Positions 12,164 to 24,138 of a stretch of DNA of 64,000 nt are shown here, in pieces (within the stretch, counting starts at the first letter, position 1; every line of letters starts with the position of its first letter). A program made the translations under genes and the position numbers. The stretch comes from Pseudomonadota bacterium (lineage in GTDB: Bacteria > Pseudomonadota > Alphaproteobacteria > Acetobacterales > Acetobacteraceae), in assembly GCA_021815825.1 (NCBI GenBank), contig JAKAZO010000003.1, positions 1 through 64,000 of the forward strand. The letters run 5' to 3'. The notes beneath the pieces are model-generated. The model ran no database searches, was not told the DNA's origin, and saw nothing but the letters and a program-made list of their open reading frames with translations.

Positions 12164-13254
12164 TGTTGTTCGACCTCGCCCGCCCCTTCGCGCACGAGTT
12201 CGCGCTGTTCAATCTGTTCCGCTACCTCACGTTCCGCTCTGGCGCCGCCTGTCTGACCGCGCTCGTCGTGAGCTTCGTCTGCGGCCCGATGCTGATCCGC
12301 TGGCTCAAGACCGTGCAGCGCCAGGGCCAGCCGATCCGCACCGATGGGCCCGAGCGGCATCTGATCGAAAAGAAGGGCACGCCGACCATGGGCGGGGTGC
12401 TGATCCTCGCCGCGCTCACGGTCTCGGTGCTGCTGTGGGCGGATCTGTCGGACCGGTTCGTCTGGGTCGCGCTGCTGGTCACGCTCGGTTACGGCGCGCT
12501 CGGCTTCGCCGATGACTATCTGAAGGTCTCCAAGCGGAATGCCCGCGGCCTCCCCGGACGCGCGAAGCTGCTCGGCCAGGCACTGATCGGCGTGCTCGCC
12601 ACGGCCTGGCTCGCCTCGCTCACGCGTGGCGCCCTCGGCACCGCCCTGGCGTTGCCGGTGTTCAAGGATGTGCTGATCCCGCTCGGCCCGGTTCTGTTCC
12701 CGCTCTTCGGCGGTCTGGTGATGATGGGCGCCTCCAACGCGGTCAACCTCACCGACGGGCTCGACGGGCTGGCCATCGTGCCGACCATCATCGCCGCCGG
12801 TGTGTTCGCGCTCATCGCCTATCTCGTCGGCAACCGCATCTTCGCCGACTATCTGCAACTGCACGAGGTGCCGCGCGTCGGCGAACTGGCGGTGTTCTGC
12901 TCGGCGCTGATCGGTGCCGGGCTGGGCTTCCTCTGGTTCAACGCGCCGCCCGCGGCGGTGTTCATGGGCGACACCGGCTCGCTCGCCCTCGGCGGCGCGC
13001 TCGGCACCGTCGCGGTCGCCACCAAGCACGAGATCGTCCTGGCCATCGTCGGCGGCCTGTTCGTGGTCGAGACGGTCTCGGTGATGGTGCAGGTCTTCTG
13101 GTTCAAGCGCACCGGACGGCGCGTGTTCCTGATGGCGCCCCTGCACCACCATTTCGAGAAAAAGGGCTGGGCAGAGCCGACCATCGTGATCCGCTTCTGG
13201 ATCATCTCGGTGATCCTGGCCCTGGCCGGCCTGGCGACGCTGAAAATCCGATGA
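12163..13254 (+). CDS. mraY: Phospho-MurNAc-pentapeptide translocase MraY
   Basis: An integral membrane enzyme making lipid I from UDP-MurNAc-pentapeptide and undecaprenyl phosphate. It has 363 residues with about ten predicted helices. Signature stretches are [58 protein letters not shown] and the C-terminal [11 protein letters not shown]. The Asp pairs and the triple His are the known Mg and substrate residues. It starts with a one-base TGATG overlap with murF. Confidence 0.98.
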   Translation: MLFDLARPFAHEFALFNLFRYLTFRSGAACLTALVVSFVCGPMLIRWLKTVQRQGQPIRTDGPERHLIEKKGTPTMGGVLILAALTVSVLLWADLSDRFVWVALLVTLGYGALGFADDYLKVSKRNARGLPGRAKLLGQALIGVLATAWLASLTRGALGTALALPVFKDVLIPLGPVLFPLFGGLVMMGASNAVNLTDGLDGLAIVPTIIAAGVFALIAYLVGNRIFADYLQLHEVPRVGELAVFCSALIGAGLGFLWFNAPPAAVFMGDTGSLALGGALGTVAVATKHEIVLAIVGGLFVVETVSVMVQVFWFKRTGRRVFLMAPLHHHFEKKGWAEPTIVIRFWIISVILALAGLATLKIR

Positions 13255-14630
13255 GCGCATTCCCTGCCGTTTTCAGCGGCGCGCGATTTGCCGTCCTCGG
13301 TCTCGGCCGCAACGGGTTGCCAGCCGCGATGGCACTCGCCGCCATGGGCGCTGAGGTGTGGCCCTGGGACGACGAGCTCGCGGCGCGTGTCGCGGCGGAA
13401 GCGGCTGGCGTTACGCCGCGCAACCCGGCACCGGCACTCGCGCGTTGCGACGGGTTGGTCTTGTCGCCCGGGATTCCGCATCGTCTGCCAGCACCGCATC
13501 CGCTCGCCGAGGCAGCGCGCGCCGCGCGCGTGCCGATCATCTGCGACGCCGAGTTGCTCTACCGCGCCGTGCGGGCCGCCGGGTCACGCGCGCGGTTCGT
13601 CGGCATCACCGGTACCAACGGCAAATCGACCACGACCGCGCTGCTCGCGCATCTGCTCGCCGAGGCCCGCATTCCCGTCGCCGCCGGTGGCAATCTCGGC
13701 CCCGCGGCGCTGGCGCTGCCGCTGCTGCCCGATGACGGAATTTTCGTGCTGGAAATGTCATCTTATATGTTGGAGCGAATCGAGACGATCCGCTTCGATG
13801 CGGCGGCGATGCTCAACCTCAGTCCCGACCACCTCGACCGTCATGGCGACATGGCTGGCTATATCGCCGCCAAGCGCGAGATTTTCGCGCGCCAAGCAAG
13901 CAGCGACACCGCCGTCGTCGGCATCGAGGACGCAGCATCGCGGGCGATGGCCGATTCGCTGGCACAGCCGTCAGACGGACCTCGCGTCGTGCGCATCGCC
14001 GGCGCGACATTGGCGGACGTTTCCGGCGCCGATGGGATTCTGCGCGACTCGACGGGCGAGATCGTCGATCTCCGCAGCGCGCGGGCGCTGCCCGGCGCGC
14101 ACAACGCCCAGAACGCGGCCGCGGCCGCGGCGCTGGCGATCGCGCTTGGCGTGTCACGCCGCGATATCGCGCGCGGCATCACGAGTTTCCCCGGTCTCGC
14201 CCACCGCCAGGAGCGCGTCGGGACGATCGACGGCATCGTCTTCATCAACGACAGCAAGGCGACGAATGCCGACTCGACGGCGCGCGCGCTCGCCTGCCAT
14301 GAGCGCGTGGTGTGGATCGCCGGCGGTATCGCCAAGGCCGGCGGCATCGAGTCGCTGGCACCGTTCTTTTCGCGCATCGACGAGGCGTTTCTGATCGGGC
14401 GCGATGCCGGGATGCTGGCCGCCACGCTCGCCCAACACCGAGTTCCGCACCGTATCGTGGGCTCGCTCGACCGCGCGGTGCCGGAAGCCTTCGCGGTGGC
14501 GCGCAAATCCGCTGCCGTCGTGCTGCTGTCGCCGGCGTGCGCCAGTTTCGACCAGTTTTCCGGCTTCGAGGCGCGCGGCGACCGCTTCCGTGCCCTCGTC
14601 GCCGCGCTTGCCGAGGGGAGGGCCGCTTGA
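13251..14630 (+). CDS. murD: UDP-MurNAc-L-alanine:D-glutamate ligase
   Basis: Adds D-Glu to UDP-MurNAc-L-Ala. The 459 residues begin with a nucleotide-binding fold ([14 protein letters not shown]), then the ATPase P-loop [17 protein letters not shown] at about 118-134, [13 protein letters not shown] and [10 protein letters not shown]. The C-terminal [14 protein letters not shown] is diagnostic for MurD. ATGA overlap with mraY; its stop shares a base with the ftsW ATG. Confidence 0.98.
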   Translation: MSAFPAVFSGARFAVLGLGRNGLPAAMALAAMGAEVWPWDDELAARVAAEAAGVTPRNPAPALARCDGLVLSPGIPHRLPAPHPLAEAARAARVPIICDAELLYRAVRAAGSRARFVGITGTNGKSTTTALLAHLLAEARIPVAAGGNLGPAALALPLLPDDGIFVLEMSSYMLERIETIRFDAAAMLNLSPDHLDRHGDMAGYIAAKREIFARQASSDTAVVGIEDAASRAMADSLAQPSDGPRVVRIAGATLADVSGADGILRDSTGEIVDLRSARALPGAHNAQNAAAAAALAIALGVSRRDIARGITSFPGLAHRQERVGTIDGIVFINDSKATNADSTARALACHERVVWIAGGIAKAGGIESLAPFFSRIDEAFLIGRDAGMLAATLAQHRVPHRIVGSLDRAVPEAFAVARKSAAVVLLSPACASFDQFSGFEARGDRFRALVAALAEGRAA

Positions 14631-15754
14631 TGCCCCCTCTCTCCCGCGCCGACACCTCGCTGCTCGGACGCTGGTGGTGGAGCGTCGATCGTTGGACGCT
14701 GGTCGCCATCGCGGTGCTCATCGGTTTCGGCTACGTGATGATGCTGGCGGCCAGTCCGGCGGTGGCCGAACGCATTGGCGAGGCACGCGACGCGTTCATC
14801 CTGAAGCAGGTCGCCTTCCTCGTGCTGGCGGGCGCCATCGTCATCAGCATCTCGCTGCTATCGCCGCATGACATTCGCCGCATCGGCGTGATCGGCGGCA
14901 CGGTGGCGCTGGCGCTGACCGCCGCGACGCTGGTGGTCGGAACCGAGATCAAGGGCGCGCGGCGCTGGATCGCGCTGCCCGGCCTCTCGCTGCAGCCGAG
15001 CGAATTCCTCAAGCCGTGCTTCGCCATCGTCACCGCCTGGCTGCTCGCCGAGGGACGGCGGCAGGCACGCTTTCCCGGGCTCGCCATCGCGACGGCGATC
15101 TTCGCCGTCATCGCGCTGGCGCTGAAATCGCAGCCCGACATCGGCATGCTGACCGTTCTCACCGCCGTGTTCCTGGCCCAGCTTTTCGTCTACGGCCTGA
15201 ACATGATCCTGGTGGCGATCGGGCTCGCCGCCATGGGCGGGGCCGGTGTGGCCGCGTACGTGCTGTTTCCGCACGTGCACAGCCGAGTGGCGCGCTTCCT
15301 CGATCCCGCCGCCGGCGATCACTACCAGGTGACGACCTCGCTCGAAGCGTTCGGCAATGGCGGGTTGCTCGGCCGCGGTCCGGGCGAGGGGCAGGTGAAG
15401 AACGTGCTGCCGGACGCCCATGCCGACTTCGTTTTCGCCGTCGCCGGGGAGGAATTCGGCCTGCTCATGTGCCTCGCGGTCATCGCGGTGTTCGCCTTCA
15501 TCGTGTTGCGCGGGCTGCTGCGGCTGCGCGAGGAGAACGACCTCTTCGCCGTGCTCGCCGCGGCCGGGCTGGTCACCAGTTTCGGCCTGCAGGCCTTCGT
15601 CAACATGGCCTCCTCGCTGCATCTGATCCCGACCAAGGGCATGACACTGCCCTTCGTCTCCTATGGCGGCTCCTCGGTCCTGGCGGTGGCGCTCGGCATC
15701 GGCATGCTGCTGGCCCTCACGCGCCGGCGCCATCACGGGGATCTGCCGTCGTGA
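14630..15754 (+). CDS. ftsW: Lipid II polymerase FtsW (SEDS family)
   Basis: Septal peptidoglycan glycosyltransferase of the SEDS family, partner of FtsI. It has 374 residues and about ten membrane helices. Typical blocks are [42 protein letters not shown] and [13 protein letters not shown]. The SEDS catalytic Asp is expected in the large periplasmic loop. The ATG overlaps the murD stop (TGATG). Placed between murD and murG, it is FtsW rather than RodA. Confidence 0.97.
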   Translation: MPPLSRADTSLLGRWWWSVDRWTLVAIAVLIGFGYVMMLAASPAVAERIGEARDAFILKQVAFLVLAGAIVISISLLSPHDIRRIGVIGGTVALALTAATLVVGTEIKGARRWIALPGLSLQPSEFLKPCFAIVTAWLLAEGRRQARFPGLAIATAIFAVIALALKSQPDIGMLTVLTAVFLAQLFVYGLNMILVAIGLAAMGGAGVAAYVLFPHVHSRVARFLDPAAGDHYQVTTSLEAFGNGGLLGRGPGEGQVKNVLPDAHADFVFAVAGEEFGLLMCLAVIAVFAFIVLRGLLRLREENDLFAVLAAAGLVTSFGLQAFVNMASSLHLIPTKGMTLPFVSYGGSSVLAVALGIGMLLALTRRRHHGDLPS

Positions 15755-16866
15755 GGGGGGCGGCGATCCGTCCCGTTGTCATCGCCGCCGGTGGCACCGG
15801 CGGGCATGTCTTTCCCGCCGCTGCCCTGGCCGAGGCGCTGGCGGCGCGCGGCCGGTGGGTGGCGCTGATGACCGATGCCCGCTCGGCGGAGCTGGCCGCG
15901 GCCAGCTTCGGCGGCTGCGAGCGGTACGTGATCCGGGGCGGCGGGCTCGCGGGCCGCAACCTGCTGCGCGCGGCCATGGCGGCCGGTGCGCTGGCCCTCG
16001 GCGTCATCGAGGCGCGCTCGATCCTCATGCGCATCGGCGCCGAGGCTGTGGTCGGCTTCGGCGGCTATCCGTCGGTGGCCCCGGTGCTGGCGGCGCGGCT
16101 GCTGCGGCGGCGTCCGCGCATCGTGCTGCACGAGCAGAACGCCGTGCTCGGCCGCGCCAACCGCTTCCTGGCGCGCCGGGCGGACCTGCTGGCGCTGAGT
16201 TTCGCCCCGACCGCGCGCGTGCCGGAGGGGGTTCGGACCGAGCTGGTCGGCAACCCCGTGCGCGCGCCGATCGCCGCGCTGGCCGGGCAAGGCTACGCCG
16301 CGCCGCAGGATCGGCTCCGCATGCTGGTGCTCGGCGGCTCGCTGGGCGCACGCGTGCTCAGCGACGTCGTGCCAGCCGCACTCGCCGCCCTGCCCGAAGC
16401 GCTGCGCGCGCGGCTCGACCTCGTGCAGCAGTGCCGGGAGGACGATCTCGGCCGGGTTCGCGCCGCCTATCGTGCGGCCGGAATCGCGGCCGAAACTGCG
16501 GCGTTCTTCAACGACATCCCGCAGCGTCTGGCACAGACCCATCTCGTGATCGCCCGTGCTGGTGCCTCGACCGTCGCCGAACTGGCGGTAGCGGGTCGGC
16601 CTGCGATCCTGGTGCCGCTGCCGACGGCGATCGACGACCATCAGGCGGCCAATGCCCGGGCGATGGCCATCGCCGGCGGCGGCTGGCTGCTGCCGCAGGC
16701 GCATTTCACCGCGAAATCGCTCGCCCATCGGCTCGGCCGCCTGTTCGAGGCGCCGGCATCGCTCGCCGAAGCAGCGGCGGCGGCCGCGCGGTTCGGCCGC
16801 GCGGATGCGGCCGAGCGCCTTGCGGCGCAGGTCGATGCGCTGATCGGCGCGGAGCGCGGCCGATGA
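15751..16866 (+). CDS. murG: Lipid II synthase MurG
   Basis: Transfers GlcNAc from UDP-GlcNAc to lipid I at the cytoplasmic membrane face. It has 371 residues of GT28. N-terminal [14 protein letters not shown] is the diphosphate-binding loop, [13 protein letters not shown] and [15 protein letters not shown] are family blocks, and [20 protein letters not shown] is the C-terminal nucleotide-sugar site. The GTG at 15751 was chosen because it forms the GTGA overlap with ftsW and the protein then starts just before the conserved core. Confidence 0.97.
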   Translation: MRGAAIRPVVIAAGGTGGHVFPAAALAEALAARGRWVALMTDARSAELAAASFGGCERYVIRGGGLAGRNLLRAAMAAGALALGVIEARSILMRIGAEAVVGFGGYPSVAPVLAARLLRRRPRIVLHEQNAVLGRANRFLARRADLLALSFAPTARVPEGVRTELVGNPVRAPIAALAGQGYAAPQDRLRMLVLGGSLGARVLSDVVPAALAALPEALRARLDLVQQCREDDLGRVRAAYRAAGIAAETAAFFNDIPQRLAQTHLVIARAGASTVAELAVAGRPAILVPLPTAIDDHQAANARAMAIAGGGWLLPQAHFTAKSLAHRLGRLFEAPASLAEAAAAAARFGRADAAERLAAQVDALIGAERGR

Positions 16867-18299
16867 GGGCGCTCCCGCTCGGCATCGGCACGATCCATTT
16901 CGTCGGCATCGGCGGCATCGGCATGTCCGGCATCGCGGAGGTGCTCCACACGCTGGGCTATTCGGTCCAGGGCAGCGACATCACCGAGAACGCGAACGTG
17001 CGCCGCCTGCGCGCGGCCGGTATTTCCATCGCCATCGGCCATGATCCCGCCCATCTCGGCGCCGCGCGCGTCGTCGTCGTCTCCTCCGCGGTCAAGCGCG
17101 ATAATCCGGAGGTGGCGGCGGCCCGCGCGCAGATGATCCCGGTGGTGCGGCGGGCGGAGATGCTGGCCGAACTCATGCGGCTGAAATGGTCGATCGCCGT
17201 CGGCGGCACCCACGGCAAGACGACGACGACGAGCCTGATCGCCGCCGTGCTCGAGGGCGCCGGGCTGGATCCCACCGTGATCAATGGCGGCATCATCAAC
17301 GCCTATGGCAGCAACACGCGCCTCGGCGCCGGCGAATGGATGGTGGTCGAGGCGGACGAGAGCGATGGCTCTTTCCTGCGCCTGCCCGCGGTGATCGCGG
17401 TCGTCACCAACATGGACCCCGAACATCTGGACCATTGGGGTACCGGCGAGGCGATGGTGGCGGGCTACCATCAGTTCGTCGGCAACGTGCCGTTCTACGG
17501 CTTCGCGGTGCTGTGCATGGACCATCCGGCGGTCCAGCAGATGATCCCCCGGCTGGCCGATCATCGTGTCATCACCTACGGGTTTTCGCCGCAGGCCGAT
17601 GTCCGCGCCGAACGCCTGGTGGCCGACAAGCTCGGCGCGACGTTCGAGGTCATCGTCACCGACCGCGCACGCAACCGGCCACGGCGGATGGGTCCGTTCC
17701 GTCTGCCGATGCTCGGCAGCCACAATGTGCAGAACGCGCTCGCCGCCATCGCCGTCGCGCTCGAAATGGAGATCGGCGAGGAGACGTTGCGCGCGTCTCT
17801 GGCCGGCTTCCGCGGCGTCAAGCGCCGCTTCACCAAGGTCGGCGAGGCCGCCGGAATCACTGTCATCGACGATTACGGCCATCATCCGGTGGAGATCGCC
17901 GCCGTGCTCAAGGCGGCGCGCCAGGCCGGCGCGCGCGATGTGGTCGCGGTGGTGCAACCGCATCGCTATTCGCGCCTGGCCTCGCTGTTCGACGAGTTCT
18001 GCACCTGCATGAACGACGCCGGCACGGTGATCGTGGCCGATGTCTACGCCGCCGGCGAGGCGCCCATCCCGGGCATCGACCGCGACGCCCTGATCGAGGG
18101 GCTGCGGGCACGCGGGCATCGCTCGGTGGTGCCGCTGCCGGGACCGGAAAATCTCGCGGAAATGGTGCATGCCATTGCCCGATCCGGGGATTTCGTCATC
18201 TGCCTCGGCGCCGGCACCGTCACCAACTGGGCGCAGGCGCTGCCCGGCCAGCTGGCAGCGCTGGCCGGCGGCAGCCGCCAGACCGGAGGTGCGGAATGA
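16863..18299 (+). CDS. murC: UDP-MurNAc:L-alanine ligase
   Basis: First Mur ligase, adding L-Ala to UDP-MurNAc. The 478 residues open with [17 protein letters not shown], then the P-loop [10 protein letters not shown] at 114-123, [30 protein letters not shown] and QPHRYSR, all MurC signatures. The ATG at 16863 overlaps the murG stop (ATGA). The upstream continuation of the frame is the antiphase reading of murG. Confidence 0.98.
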   Translation: MRALPLGIGTIHFVGIGGIGMSGIAEVLHTLGYSVQGSDITENANVRRLRAAGISIAIGHDPAHLGAARVVVVSSAVKRDNPEVAAARAQMIPVVRRAEMLAELMRLKWSIAVGGTHGKTTTTSLIAAVLEGAGLDPTVINGGIINAYGSNTRLGAGEWMVVEADESDGSFLRLPAVIAVVTNMDPEHLDHWGTGEAMVAGYHQFVGNVPFYGFAVLCMDHPAVQQMIPRLADHRVITYGFSPQADVRAERLVADKLGATFEVIVTDRARNRPRRMGPFRLPMLGSHNVQNALAAIAVALEMEIGEETLRASLAGFRGVKRRFTKVGEAAGITVIDDYGHHPVEIAAVLKAARQAGARDVVAVVQPHRYSRLASLFDEFCTCMNDAGTVIVADVYAAGEAPIPGIDRDALIEGLRARGHRSVVPLPGPENLAEMVHAIARSGDFVICLGAGTVTNWAQALPGQLAALAGGSRQTGGAE

Positions 18300-19267
18300 T
18301 GCCGGCCCGTCGCCCCGAGCCCAGCTTGGCGGAGAGCCTCGGCCTGCTGCGTGGGCGGGTGCGGGCGGGCGCGGTGCTGGCGCCGACCACATGGTTCCGT
18401 GTCGGCGGCCCCGCCGAGTGGCTGGTGCGCCCGGCCGATGTCGCGGATCTGCGCGCGCTGATGGCGGGCTTGCCCGACGCGGTGCCGCTGCGCGTGCTCG
18501 GCGCCGCCTCCAACGTCATCATCCGTGACGGCGGCCTCGCCGGCGTGACGGTCCGGCTCGCGCGCGGCTTCGGCACGATCACGGTGGATGGCGACGGCAT
18601 CGTCGCCGGCGCCGGCGCGCTGGATGCGACCGTGGCCGAGCACGCCGCTTCCGCCGGACTGGCCGGGCTCGAGTTCCTGTCCGGGATCCCCGGTACTGTC
18701 GGCGGCGCGGTGGCGATGAATGCCGGCGCCTACGGCGCGGACATCGCGGCGGTGCTCGACTGGGCGGAACTGGTCTTGCGCGACGGGCGCCTCATCCGGC
18801 TCCGCGCGGCCGAACTGGGTCTGCGCTATCGCCACGCCAGCCTGCCGCCGGATGCCATCGTGGTGCGCGCGCGCCTAGCCGGGAGCCGTGGCGAGCCCGT
18901 CGCGATCGCGGCGCGCATGGCCGAGATCCGCACCCGCCGGGAGACGACGCAGCCGGTCCGTGCGCGCACCGGCGGTTCCACCTTCCGCAACCCGGCGCCG
19001 GAGCAGTCCGGTCTCAAGGCCTGGGAGCTGATCGCCGCCGCCGGCGGCCGAGGCCTGAGCCGCGGCGGCGCAACCGTCTCCGATTTGCACTGCAACTTCC
19101 TGATCAATACCGGCGGTGCCACGGCCGCCGATCTCGAAGGGCTCGGGGAGGAAGTTCGCCGGCGCGTGCACGCGATGAGCGGGGTCCGCCTGGAGTGGGA
19201 GATCCGACGCCTCGGCATCCCGCTTCCAGGCATGGCCGCAACGCTGCCACCGGGGATCACGCCATGA
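18296..19267 (+). CDS. murB: UDP-N-acetylenolpyruvoylglucosamine reductase
   Basis: A FAD enzyme that reduces UDP-GlcNAc-enolpyruvate to UDP-MurNAc with NADPH. It has 323 residues. [16 protein letters not shown] and [12 protein letters not shown] form the FAD domain, [19 protein letters not shown] the core, and GGSTFRNP with [11 protein letters not shown] the C-terminal catalytic region. Two adjacent ATGs exist (18296, 18299). The first makes the ATGA overlap with murC and is preferred. Confidence 0.97.
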   Translation: MMPARRPEPSLAESLGLLRGRVRAGAVLAPTTWFRVGGPAEWLVRPADVADLRALMAGLPDAVPLRVLGAASNVIIRDGGLAGVTVRLARGFGTITVDGDGIVAGAGALDATVAEHAASAGLAGLEFLSGIPGTVGGAVAMNAGAYGADIAAVLDWAELVLRDGRLIRLRAAELGLRYRHASLPPDAIVVRARLAGSRGEPVAIAARMAEIRTRRETTQPVRARTGGSTFRNPAPEQSGLKAWELIAAAGGRGLSRGGATVSDLHCNFLINTGGATAADLEGLGEEVRRRVHAMSGVRLEWEIRRLGIPLPGMAATLPPGITP

Positions 19268-20193
19268 CCCGGGTCGCGGTGCTCTATGGCGGCATCTCGG
19301 CAGAGCGCGAGGTCAGCCTCGCCTCCGGGGTCCAGGTCATCGCCGGGCTGGCGGAGGCCGGGTTCGAAGTGGTGCCGATCGAGGTCGGCCGCGATCTCGC
19401 CGCCCTGATCGCCGCGCTCGATCCGCCGGGCGGGCCGCGTCCGGACGTCGTGTTCAATGCCCTGCATGGCCGTTTCGGCGAGGACGGCACGATCCAGGGC
19501 GTGCTCGACTGGCTCGGGGTGCCCTACACTCATTCCGGGCTGCGCGCCTCGGCGCTCGCCATGGACAAGGGCGCCGCCAAGTCCGTGTTCGCCGCCGCCG
19601 GGCTGCCGGTCGCGGCAGGGAGCATCGTCAGCGTCGCGGCGCTGGCCGAGGCCGACCCGATGCCGCGGCCCTTCGTGGTCAAGCCGGTGAACGAGGGGTC
19701 CTCGGTCGGCGTCGCCATCCTGCTGCCGGGCGACAACCGGCGCGCCGAAATCGCCCGCGCCTGGCGCTTCGGCGGGCGGGTGCTGGTCGAAGAATTCATC
19801 CCCGGACGCGAGCTCACCGTCGGCGTGCTTGGCGACATGCCGCTGACGGTGACGGAAATTCTCCCCGCCGCTGGCTTCTACGACTATCAGGCGAAATACG
19901 CCGCCGGTGGCTCCCACCACGTGCTGCCGGCCGGGGTGCATCCGGCGATCGCGGAGCAGGCGCTGTCACTGGCGCTGGCGGCTCACCGCGCGCTCGGCTG
20001 CGCCGGCGCGTCACGGGCCGATTTCCGCTACGACGACACGGCCGGCGAGCCGGGGCGGCTGGTGCTGCTCGAGGTCAATACCCAGCCCGGCCTGACCGTG
20101 ACCTCGCTGCTGCCGGAGCAGGCGGCGCATTGCGGCATCGACTTTCCTTCGCTCTGCGCATGGATGGTGGAGCAGGCGCGATGCCACGGATGA
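19264..20193 (+). CDS. ddl: D-alanine:D-alanine ligase
   Basis: ATP-grasp enzyme joining two D-alanines for MurF. The 309 residues show the family N-terminus VAVLYGGISAEREVSL, FNALHGRFGEDGTIQG, the glycine-rich loop NEGSSVGVAI, EEFIPGRELTVGVL and LLEVNTQPGLT, which supplies the metal-binding Glu/Asn. ATGA overlap with murB. The usual alphaproteobacterial neighbour, ftsQ, follows directly. Confidence 0.98.
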   Translation: MTRVAVLYGGISAEREVSLASGVQVIAGLAEAGFEVVPIEVGRDLAALIAALDPPGGPRPDVVFNALHGRFGEDGTIQGVLDWLGVPYTHSGLRASALAMDKGAAKSVFAAAGLPVAAGSIVSVAALAEADPMPRPFVVKPVNEGSSVGVAILLPGDNRRAEIARAWRFGGRVLVEEFIPGRELTVGVLGDMPLTVTEILPAAGFYDYQAKYAAGGSHHVLPAGVHPAIAEQALSLALAAHRALGCAGASRADFRYDDTAGEPGRLVLLEVNTQPGLTVTSLLPEQAAHCGIDFPSLCAWMVEQARCHG

Positions 20194-21050
20194 GAGCCCC
20201 ACGCCCCGCCGCAGTGCCCGACCGCCCCCCGGCCTGGAAGCTGCTGATCCGCCGGCTGCGCCGGTTTCGCCGAACGGCGCTGATGGGCGGGGCCGCCGGG
20301 CTGGTGTTGCTCATCGGCGCGGTGCTGGTGCGTCAGGCGGTGATGGAGGGCCCGAACTCACTCGGCTCGGTGCGCGAGCGCCTTGGGCGGGCCACGGCGG
20401 GGCTCGGTCTCGTTGTCACGAGCGTGGTCATCGAGGGTCGCGCCAACACCCCGGAGCCGCTCCTGCGCGCCGCCCTCGGTGTCTCCCCGGGAGACCCGAT
20501 CCTGGGATTTTCGGTCGCGGCGGCGCGCGCGCGGGTCGAATCCCTGTCCTGGGTCGCCGGCGCGGCGGTCGAGCGGCGTCTGCCGGGAACGGTGGTGCTC
20601 GCTCTGACCGAGCGTCGTCCTTACGCGATCTGGCAGCGCGAGGGGCGCTTCGTCCTCATCGATCGCCAGGGCCAGATGGTGGAAGGCGAGGACGTGGCGC
20701 ATTTCCGCGACCTGCCGCTGGTCGTCGGCGCTGGCGCCCCGGCGCGCGCCGAAGCCCTGCTCGACGCGCTGGCCAAGCACCCCAAGCTCGCCGCCCACGT
20801 CGTCGCGGCCGTGCGGGTGGCGGAGCGGCGGTGGAACCTGCATCTCGCCTCCGGCACCGACGTGTTGCTGCCCGAGGATCACGAAGCGGCCGCGCTCGAC
20901 CGGCTTGAGTCGTTCGAGGCCGCGCACGGGCTGCTTCAGCGGCCGCTGCAGACGGTCGATCTCCGCCTGCCGGATCGGCTGGTGCTGCGCCCGCGTGCGA
21001 CGGAGACGCCGACGGAGACGCCCGCGCACCCGACACGGCGGCCGACATGA
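20190..21050 (+). CDS. ftsQ: Cell-division protein FtsQ
   Basis: A bitopic divisome protein linking FtsA/Z to FtsL/B. About 286 residues: a basic cytoplasmic tail, one membrane helix at about residues 31-51 (ALMGGAAGLVLLIGAVLV), then a POTRA domain (VVIEGRANTPEPLLRAALGV) and the FtsQ beta domain (AAVERRLPGTVVLALTERRP). The ATG at 20190 overlaps the ddl stop; an in-frame ATG at 20181 would add three residues. The Thr/Pro-rich C-terminus is not conserved. A 13-base gap precedes ftsA. Confidence 0.95.
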   Translation: MRAPRPAAVPDRPPAWKLLIRRLRRFRRTALMGGAAGLVLLIGAVLVRQAVMEGPNSLGSVRERLGRATAGLGLVVTSVVIEGRANTPEPLLRAALGVSPGDPILGFSVAAARARVESLSWVAGAAVERRLPGTVVLALTERRPYAIWQREGRFVLIDRQGQMVEGEDVAHFRDLPLVVGAGAPARAEALLDALAKHPKLAAHVVAAVRVAERRWNLHLASGTDVLLPEDHEAAALDRLESFEAAHGLLQRPLQTVDLRLPDRLVLRPRATETPTETPAHPTRRPT

Positions 21051-21063
21051 GCGGGAGCGTGCC

Positions 21064-22362
21064 ATGAACGATCTCTCGCGCCGCTTCCTGCCTCCCGCAA
21101 CCGAGCCGCCGGCGCCGGCCCGCCCGCGCGGGGCGCGCTCGGGCCCGTTCGGCGTGCTCGATATCGGCAGCACCAAGATCATGTGCCTCATCGGGCGCAT
21201 GGAGTCCGACGGCGCGCTGCGGGTGCTCGGCTATGGCTGGTGCAAATCGCAGGGCGTGCGTGGCGGCGGCATCACCGATCTGGAGGAGGCCGAGCACGCC
21301 ATCCGCGGCGCCGTCGCGGACGCCGAAAACATGGCCGATACACAGCTCCGGTCGGTCACCGCGAATCTCTCCTGCGGCCAGCCGGAAAGCCGGCTGTTCA
21401 ATGTGCAATGGCCGGTGGGGGGGCGCGCCGTCGGCGTGCAGGACATCCGGCGCGTGGTGCAGGAAGGCCGCGCGCGAGCCTATGTCGAGGGGCGCGAGAC
21501 GATCCACGCCCTCCCGCTCGCCTTCGCCGTGGACGATACGACGGGCGTCGCCGATCCGCGGGGGCTGCACTGCGAAACCCTGACCGCCCGGCTGCATGTG
21601 CTGGACGCGACCGAATCGGCGCTGCGCAACCTCTCGGCCTCGATCGCGCGGGCGGATCTCGACATTGGCGAACTGGTCTCGGCCCCGCTCGCGGCGGCGC
21701 AGGCAACCCTCGTCGAGGACGAGCGCGAGCTCGGCGCGACCCTGATCGATATGGGCGGCGGCACCACCGGCATCGCCGTGTTCGCCGAAGGGCAGCTGCT
21801 GCACACCGCGCAGCTTCCCGTGGGCGGCATTCATGTCACCAACGACATCGCCCGGCTGCTCTCGACCACGCTCGCCCACGCCGAGCGCCTGAAGACGCTC
21901 TACGGCAATGCGCAGGCGAGCCCCGACGACGAGCGCGAGATGCTGCCGGTGCCGCTGGTCGGCGAGGACGAGCACCACATCGCCAAGGTGCCGCGCTCGA
22001 TGGTGGTCAGCATCATCCGCCCGCGCCTGGAAGAGACCTTCGAGATGGTGAAGGAGCGCATCGAGGGCTCGGGCCTGGCGCGGGCGCCGGGAGCGCGCGT
22101 GGTGCTCACCGGCGGCGCTTGCCAGCTCGCCGGCGCGCGCGAAATGGCCGCTCGCATCCTCGGCCGCCAGGTCCGCATCGGCCGGCCGATCGGTCTGCGC
22201 GGGCTGCCCGATTCGGTCGCCGGCCCCGCCAGCGCGACGGCGGCGGGGCTGCTGGCCTGGGCCGCCGGCGAGGGCCGCGGCCTGACCGACATCGATTTCG
22301 AGGCGGAGCGGCCGCGCGGCCTGCTGCGCCGCTTCATCGTTTTCCTGCGGGAGCGTCTGTGA
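21064..22362 (+). CDS. ftsA: Cell-division protein FtsA
   Basis: Actin-like ATPase that tethers FtsZ filaments to the membrane. It has 432 residues. Phosphate loop [16 protein letters not shown] lies at about 30-45, [19 protein letters not shown] is the second phosphate loop, and [17 protein letters not shown] the adenosine loop. The amphipathic C-terminal helix ([14 protein letters not shown]) is the expected membrane anchor. GGGAG lies just upstream of the ATG, so unlike most of the cluster it has its own ribosome site rather than an overlap. Confidence 0.98.
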   Translation: MNDLSRRFLPPATEPPAPARPRGARSGPFGVLDIGSTKIMCLIGRMESDGALRVLGYGWCKSQGVRGGGITDLEEAEHAIRGAVADAENMADTQLRSVTANLSCGQPESRLFNVQWPVGGRAVGVQDIRRVVQEGRARAYVEGRETIHALPLAFAVDDTTGVADPRGLHCETLTARLHVLDATESALRNLSASIARADLDIGELVSAPLAAAQATLVEDERELGATLIDMGGGTTGIAVFAEGQLLHTAQLPVGGIHVTNDIARLLSTTLAHAERLKTLYGNAQASPDDEREMLPVPLVGEDEHHIAKVPRSMVVSIIRPRLEETFEMVKERIEGSGLARAPGARVVLTGGACQLAGAREMAARILGRQVRIGRPIGLRGLPDSVAGPASATAAGLLAWAAGEGRGLTDIDFEAERPRGLLRRFIVFLRERL

Positions 22363-22417
22363 TGCCCCGCGCCGCAACTCCAATCGCCAACCGAACGCAC
22401 GAGGGAGCAACGCCCCG

Positions 22418-24043
22418 ATGACCCTGAATCTCACCGTCCCGCAGCACATGCACACGGATTTCTCCCCACGCATCACCGTGATCGGGGTTGGCGGCGGCGG
22501 CACCAACGCGGTCGACAACATGATCGCGCTCAATCTGCAGGGCGTGGAATTCGTCGTCGCCAACACCGACGCGCAGCAGTTGATGCATTCGCGCGCCGAT
22601 CGCCGCATCCAGCTCGGGCCGCACATCACCCAGGGGCTCGGCGCCGGCGCGAAGCCGGAGATCGGGCAGGCCGCGGCGGAGGAGGCAGCCGAGGAGCTCT
22701 ACCGCCACCTCGACGGCGCCCACATGGTGTTCATCACCGCCGGCATGGGCGGCGGCACCGGCACCGGCGCGGCACCGGTGATCGCGCGCATGGCGCGCGA
22801 ACGCAACATCCTCACCGTCGGCGTCGTTACCAAGCCCTTCTCCTTCGAGGGCAGCCGGCGCACGCGCATCGCCGAGCAGGGCATCGAGGAGCTGCAGCAC
22901 TATGTCGACACGCTGATCGTCATTCCCAACCAGAACCTCTTCCGCCTCGCCACCGAGCGCACCGGCTGGAAGGAAGCGTTCAAGATGGCCGATCAGGTCC
23001 TCTACATGGGCGTGCGCGGGGTCACCGACCTGATGGTGATGCCCGGCCTCGTCAATCTCGACTTCGCCGATATCCGCACCGTCATGGCGGAGATGGGCAA
23101 GGCGATGATGGGTACCGGCGAGGCCGACGGCGAGAACCGCGCCATCCGTGCCGCCGAGGCGGCGATCAACAACCCGCTGCTCGAGGACACCTCGATGGCT
23201 GGGGCCAAGGGGCTGCTGATCAACATCACCGGCGGCGAGGACCTCACGCTGTTCGAGGTCGATCAGGCCGCCAACCGCATCCGCGAGGAGGTGGACGAGG
23301 AGGCGAACATCATTTTCGGCTCCGCGATCGACGAGCAGCTCCACGGCGTGATCCGCGTCTCCGTTGTGGCCACGGGAATCGACACGCCGGCGCGGGGCAC
23401 GGCGGAACGTCCGCGGCTGGTTGCCGTCGGCGGCGGCCACGGCCAGCCGATCGGGACGGCGGCGGAGCAGGACGCGGTTGCGTCGGCCGCCATGCCGGCG
23501 GCGGCACCGGAAGCCTCCGTGGCCGAGGCGACGGCGAGCCCGGCGGGCCGCGCCGCGCCGCGCCCGCTGCCGGGCGGAAGCCTCGCCGCCCTGCCGCTGG
23601 CTCCCTCTCCGGTCGAGCACCAGGCTGGCCACCCGGCTGGGCAACAACCCAATCGACAAATGGGACGCCAGCCCGCCGCCGCACCGCTCGGCGCGCCGGT
23701 TGCCACGGCGATGAATCCAGCCACGAGTGGAGCTACGACGGGAGTGGCGGCACGGCCGGTCGCGGCGGTGGAGCCGGCGCGGGCGATGGCAGCGCGGCCG
23801 GAGCGGCCCACGCAACCCGCCAGTAACGTGGCCGCGCCGCGCTCGAGCCTGTTCGGCATCGTCACCGGCGCGCTGCGGCGTGGCCCGCTCACCGCCCATA
23901 CCAACCCGGAGATCGCCACCGCGCGTACCGAGCCGCTCTTCGACGACCAGGCGCCCGAAATGGTCCGGGCCGCGGTGCGGCCGGCGGCGAGCGAGGATAT
24001 CGGACTGGACATCCCTGCCTTCCTCCGCCGTCAATCTTCGTAA
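22418..24043 (+). CDS. ftsZ: Cell-division GTPase FtsZ
   Basis: Tubulin homologue that forms the Z-ring. It has 541 residues. The GTPase core spans about 17-320, with [15 protein letters not shown] at 21-35, the tubulin signature GGGTGTG at 111-117, and the T7 loop [11 protein letters not shown] at 213-223 with the catalytic Asp residues. A long Ala/Pro/Gly-rich linker, about 190 residues, leads to the conserved terminal peptide [11 protein letters not shown] that binds FtsA and other partners. GGGAG precedes the start. An intrinsic terminator follows 40 bases after the stop. Confidence 0.99.
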   Translation: MTLNLTVPQHMHTDFSPRITVIGVGGGGTNAVDNMIALNLQGVEFVVANTDAQQLMHSRADRRIQLGPHITQGLGAGAKPEIGQAAAEEAAEELYRHLDGAHMVFITAGMGGGTGTGAAPVIARMARERNILTVGVVTKPFSFEGSRRTRIAEQGIEELQHYVDTLIVIPNQNLFRLATERTGWKEAFKMADQVLYMGVRGVTDLMVMPGLVNLDFADIRTVMAEMGKAMMGTGEADGENRAIRAAEAAINNPLLEDTSMAGAKGLLINITGGEDLTLFEVDQAANRIREEVDEEANIIFGSAIDEQLHGVIRVSVVATGIDTPARGTAERPRLVAVGGGHGQPIGTAAEQDAVASAAMPAAAPEASVAEATASPAGRAAPRPLPGGSLAALPLAPSPVEHQAGHPAGQQPNRQMGRQPAAAPLGAPVATAMNPATSGATTGVAARPVAAVEPARAMAARPERPTQPASNVAAPRSSLFGIVTGALRRGPLTAHTNPEIATARTEPLFDDQAPEMVRAAVRPAASEDIGLDIPAFLRRQSS

Positions 24044-24084
24044 GCACCTCCAAGCTTCCCAAACCCCAAGCTGCGAGGGGGCCG

Positions 24085-24138
24085 GAGCGCGGTTCGTCCT
24101 GATGGGCTCATCAGGTTGGACCGCGCTCTTTGTATTTT
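24085..24138 (+). terminator. Nested intrinsic terminator after ftsZ
   Basis: An outer 9-bp stem (GAGCGCGGT at 24085-24093 with ACCGCGCTC at 24120-24128) encloses an inner perfect 7-bp stem (CCTGATG 24098-24104, loop GGCT, CATCAGG 24109-24115). It is followed by TTTGTATTTT. It would end the dcw transcript and isolate lpxC. Confidence 0.85.
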
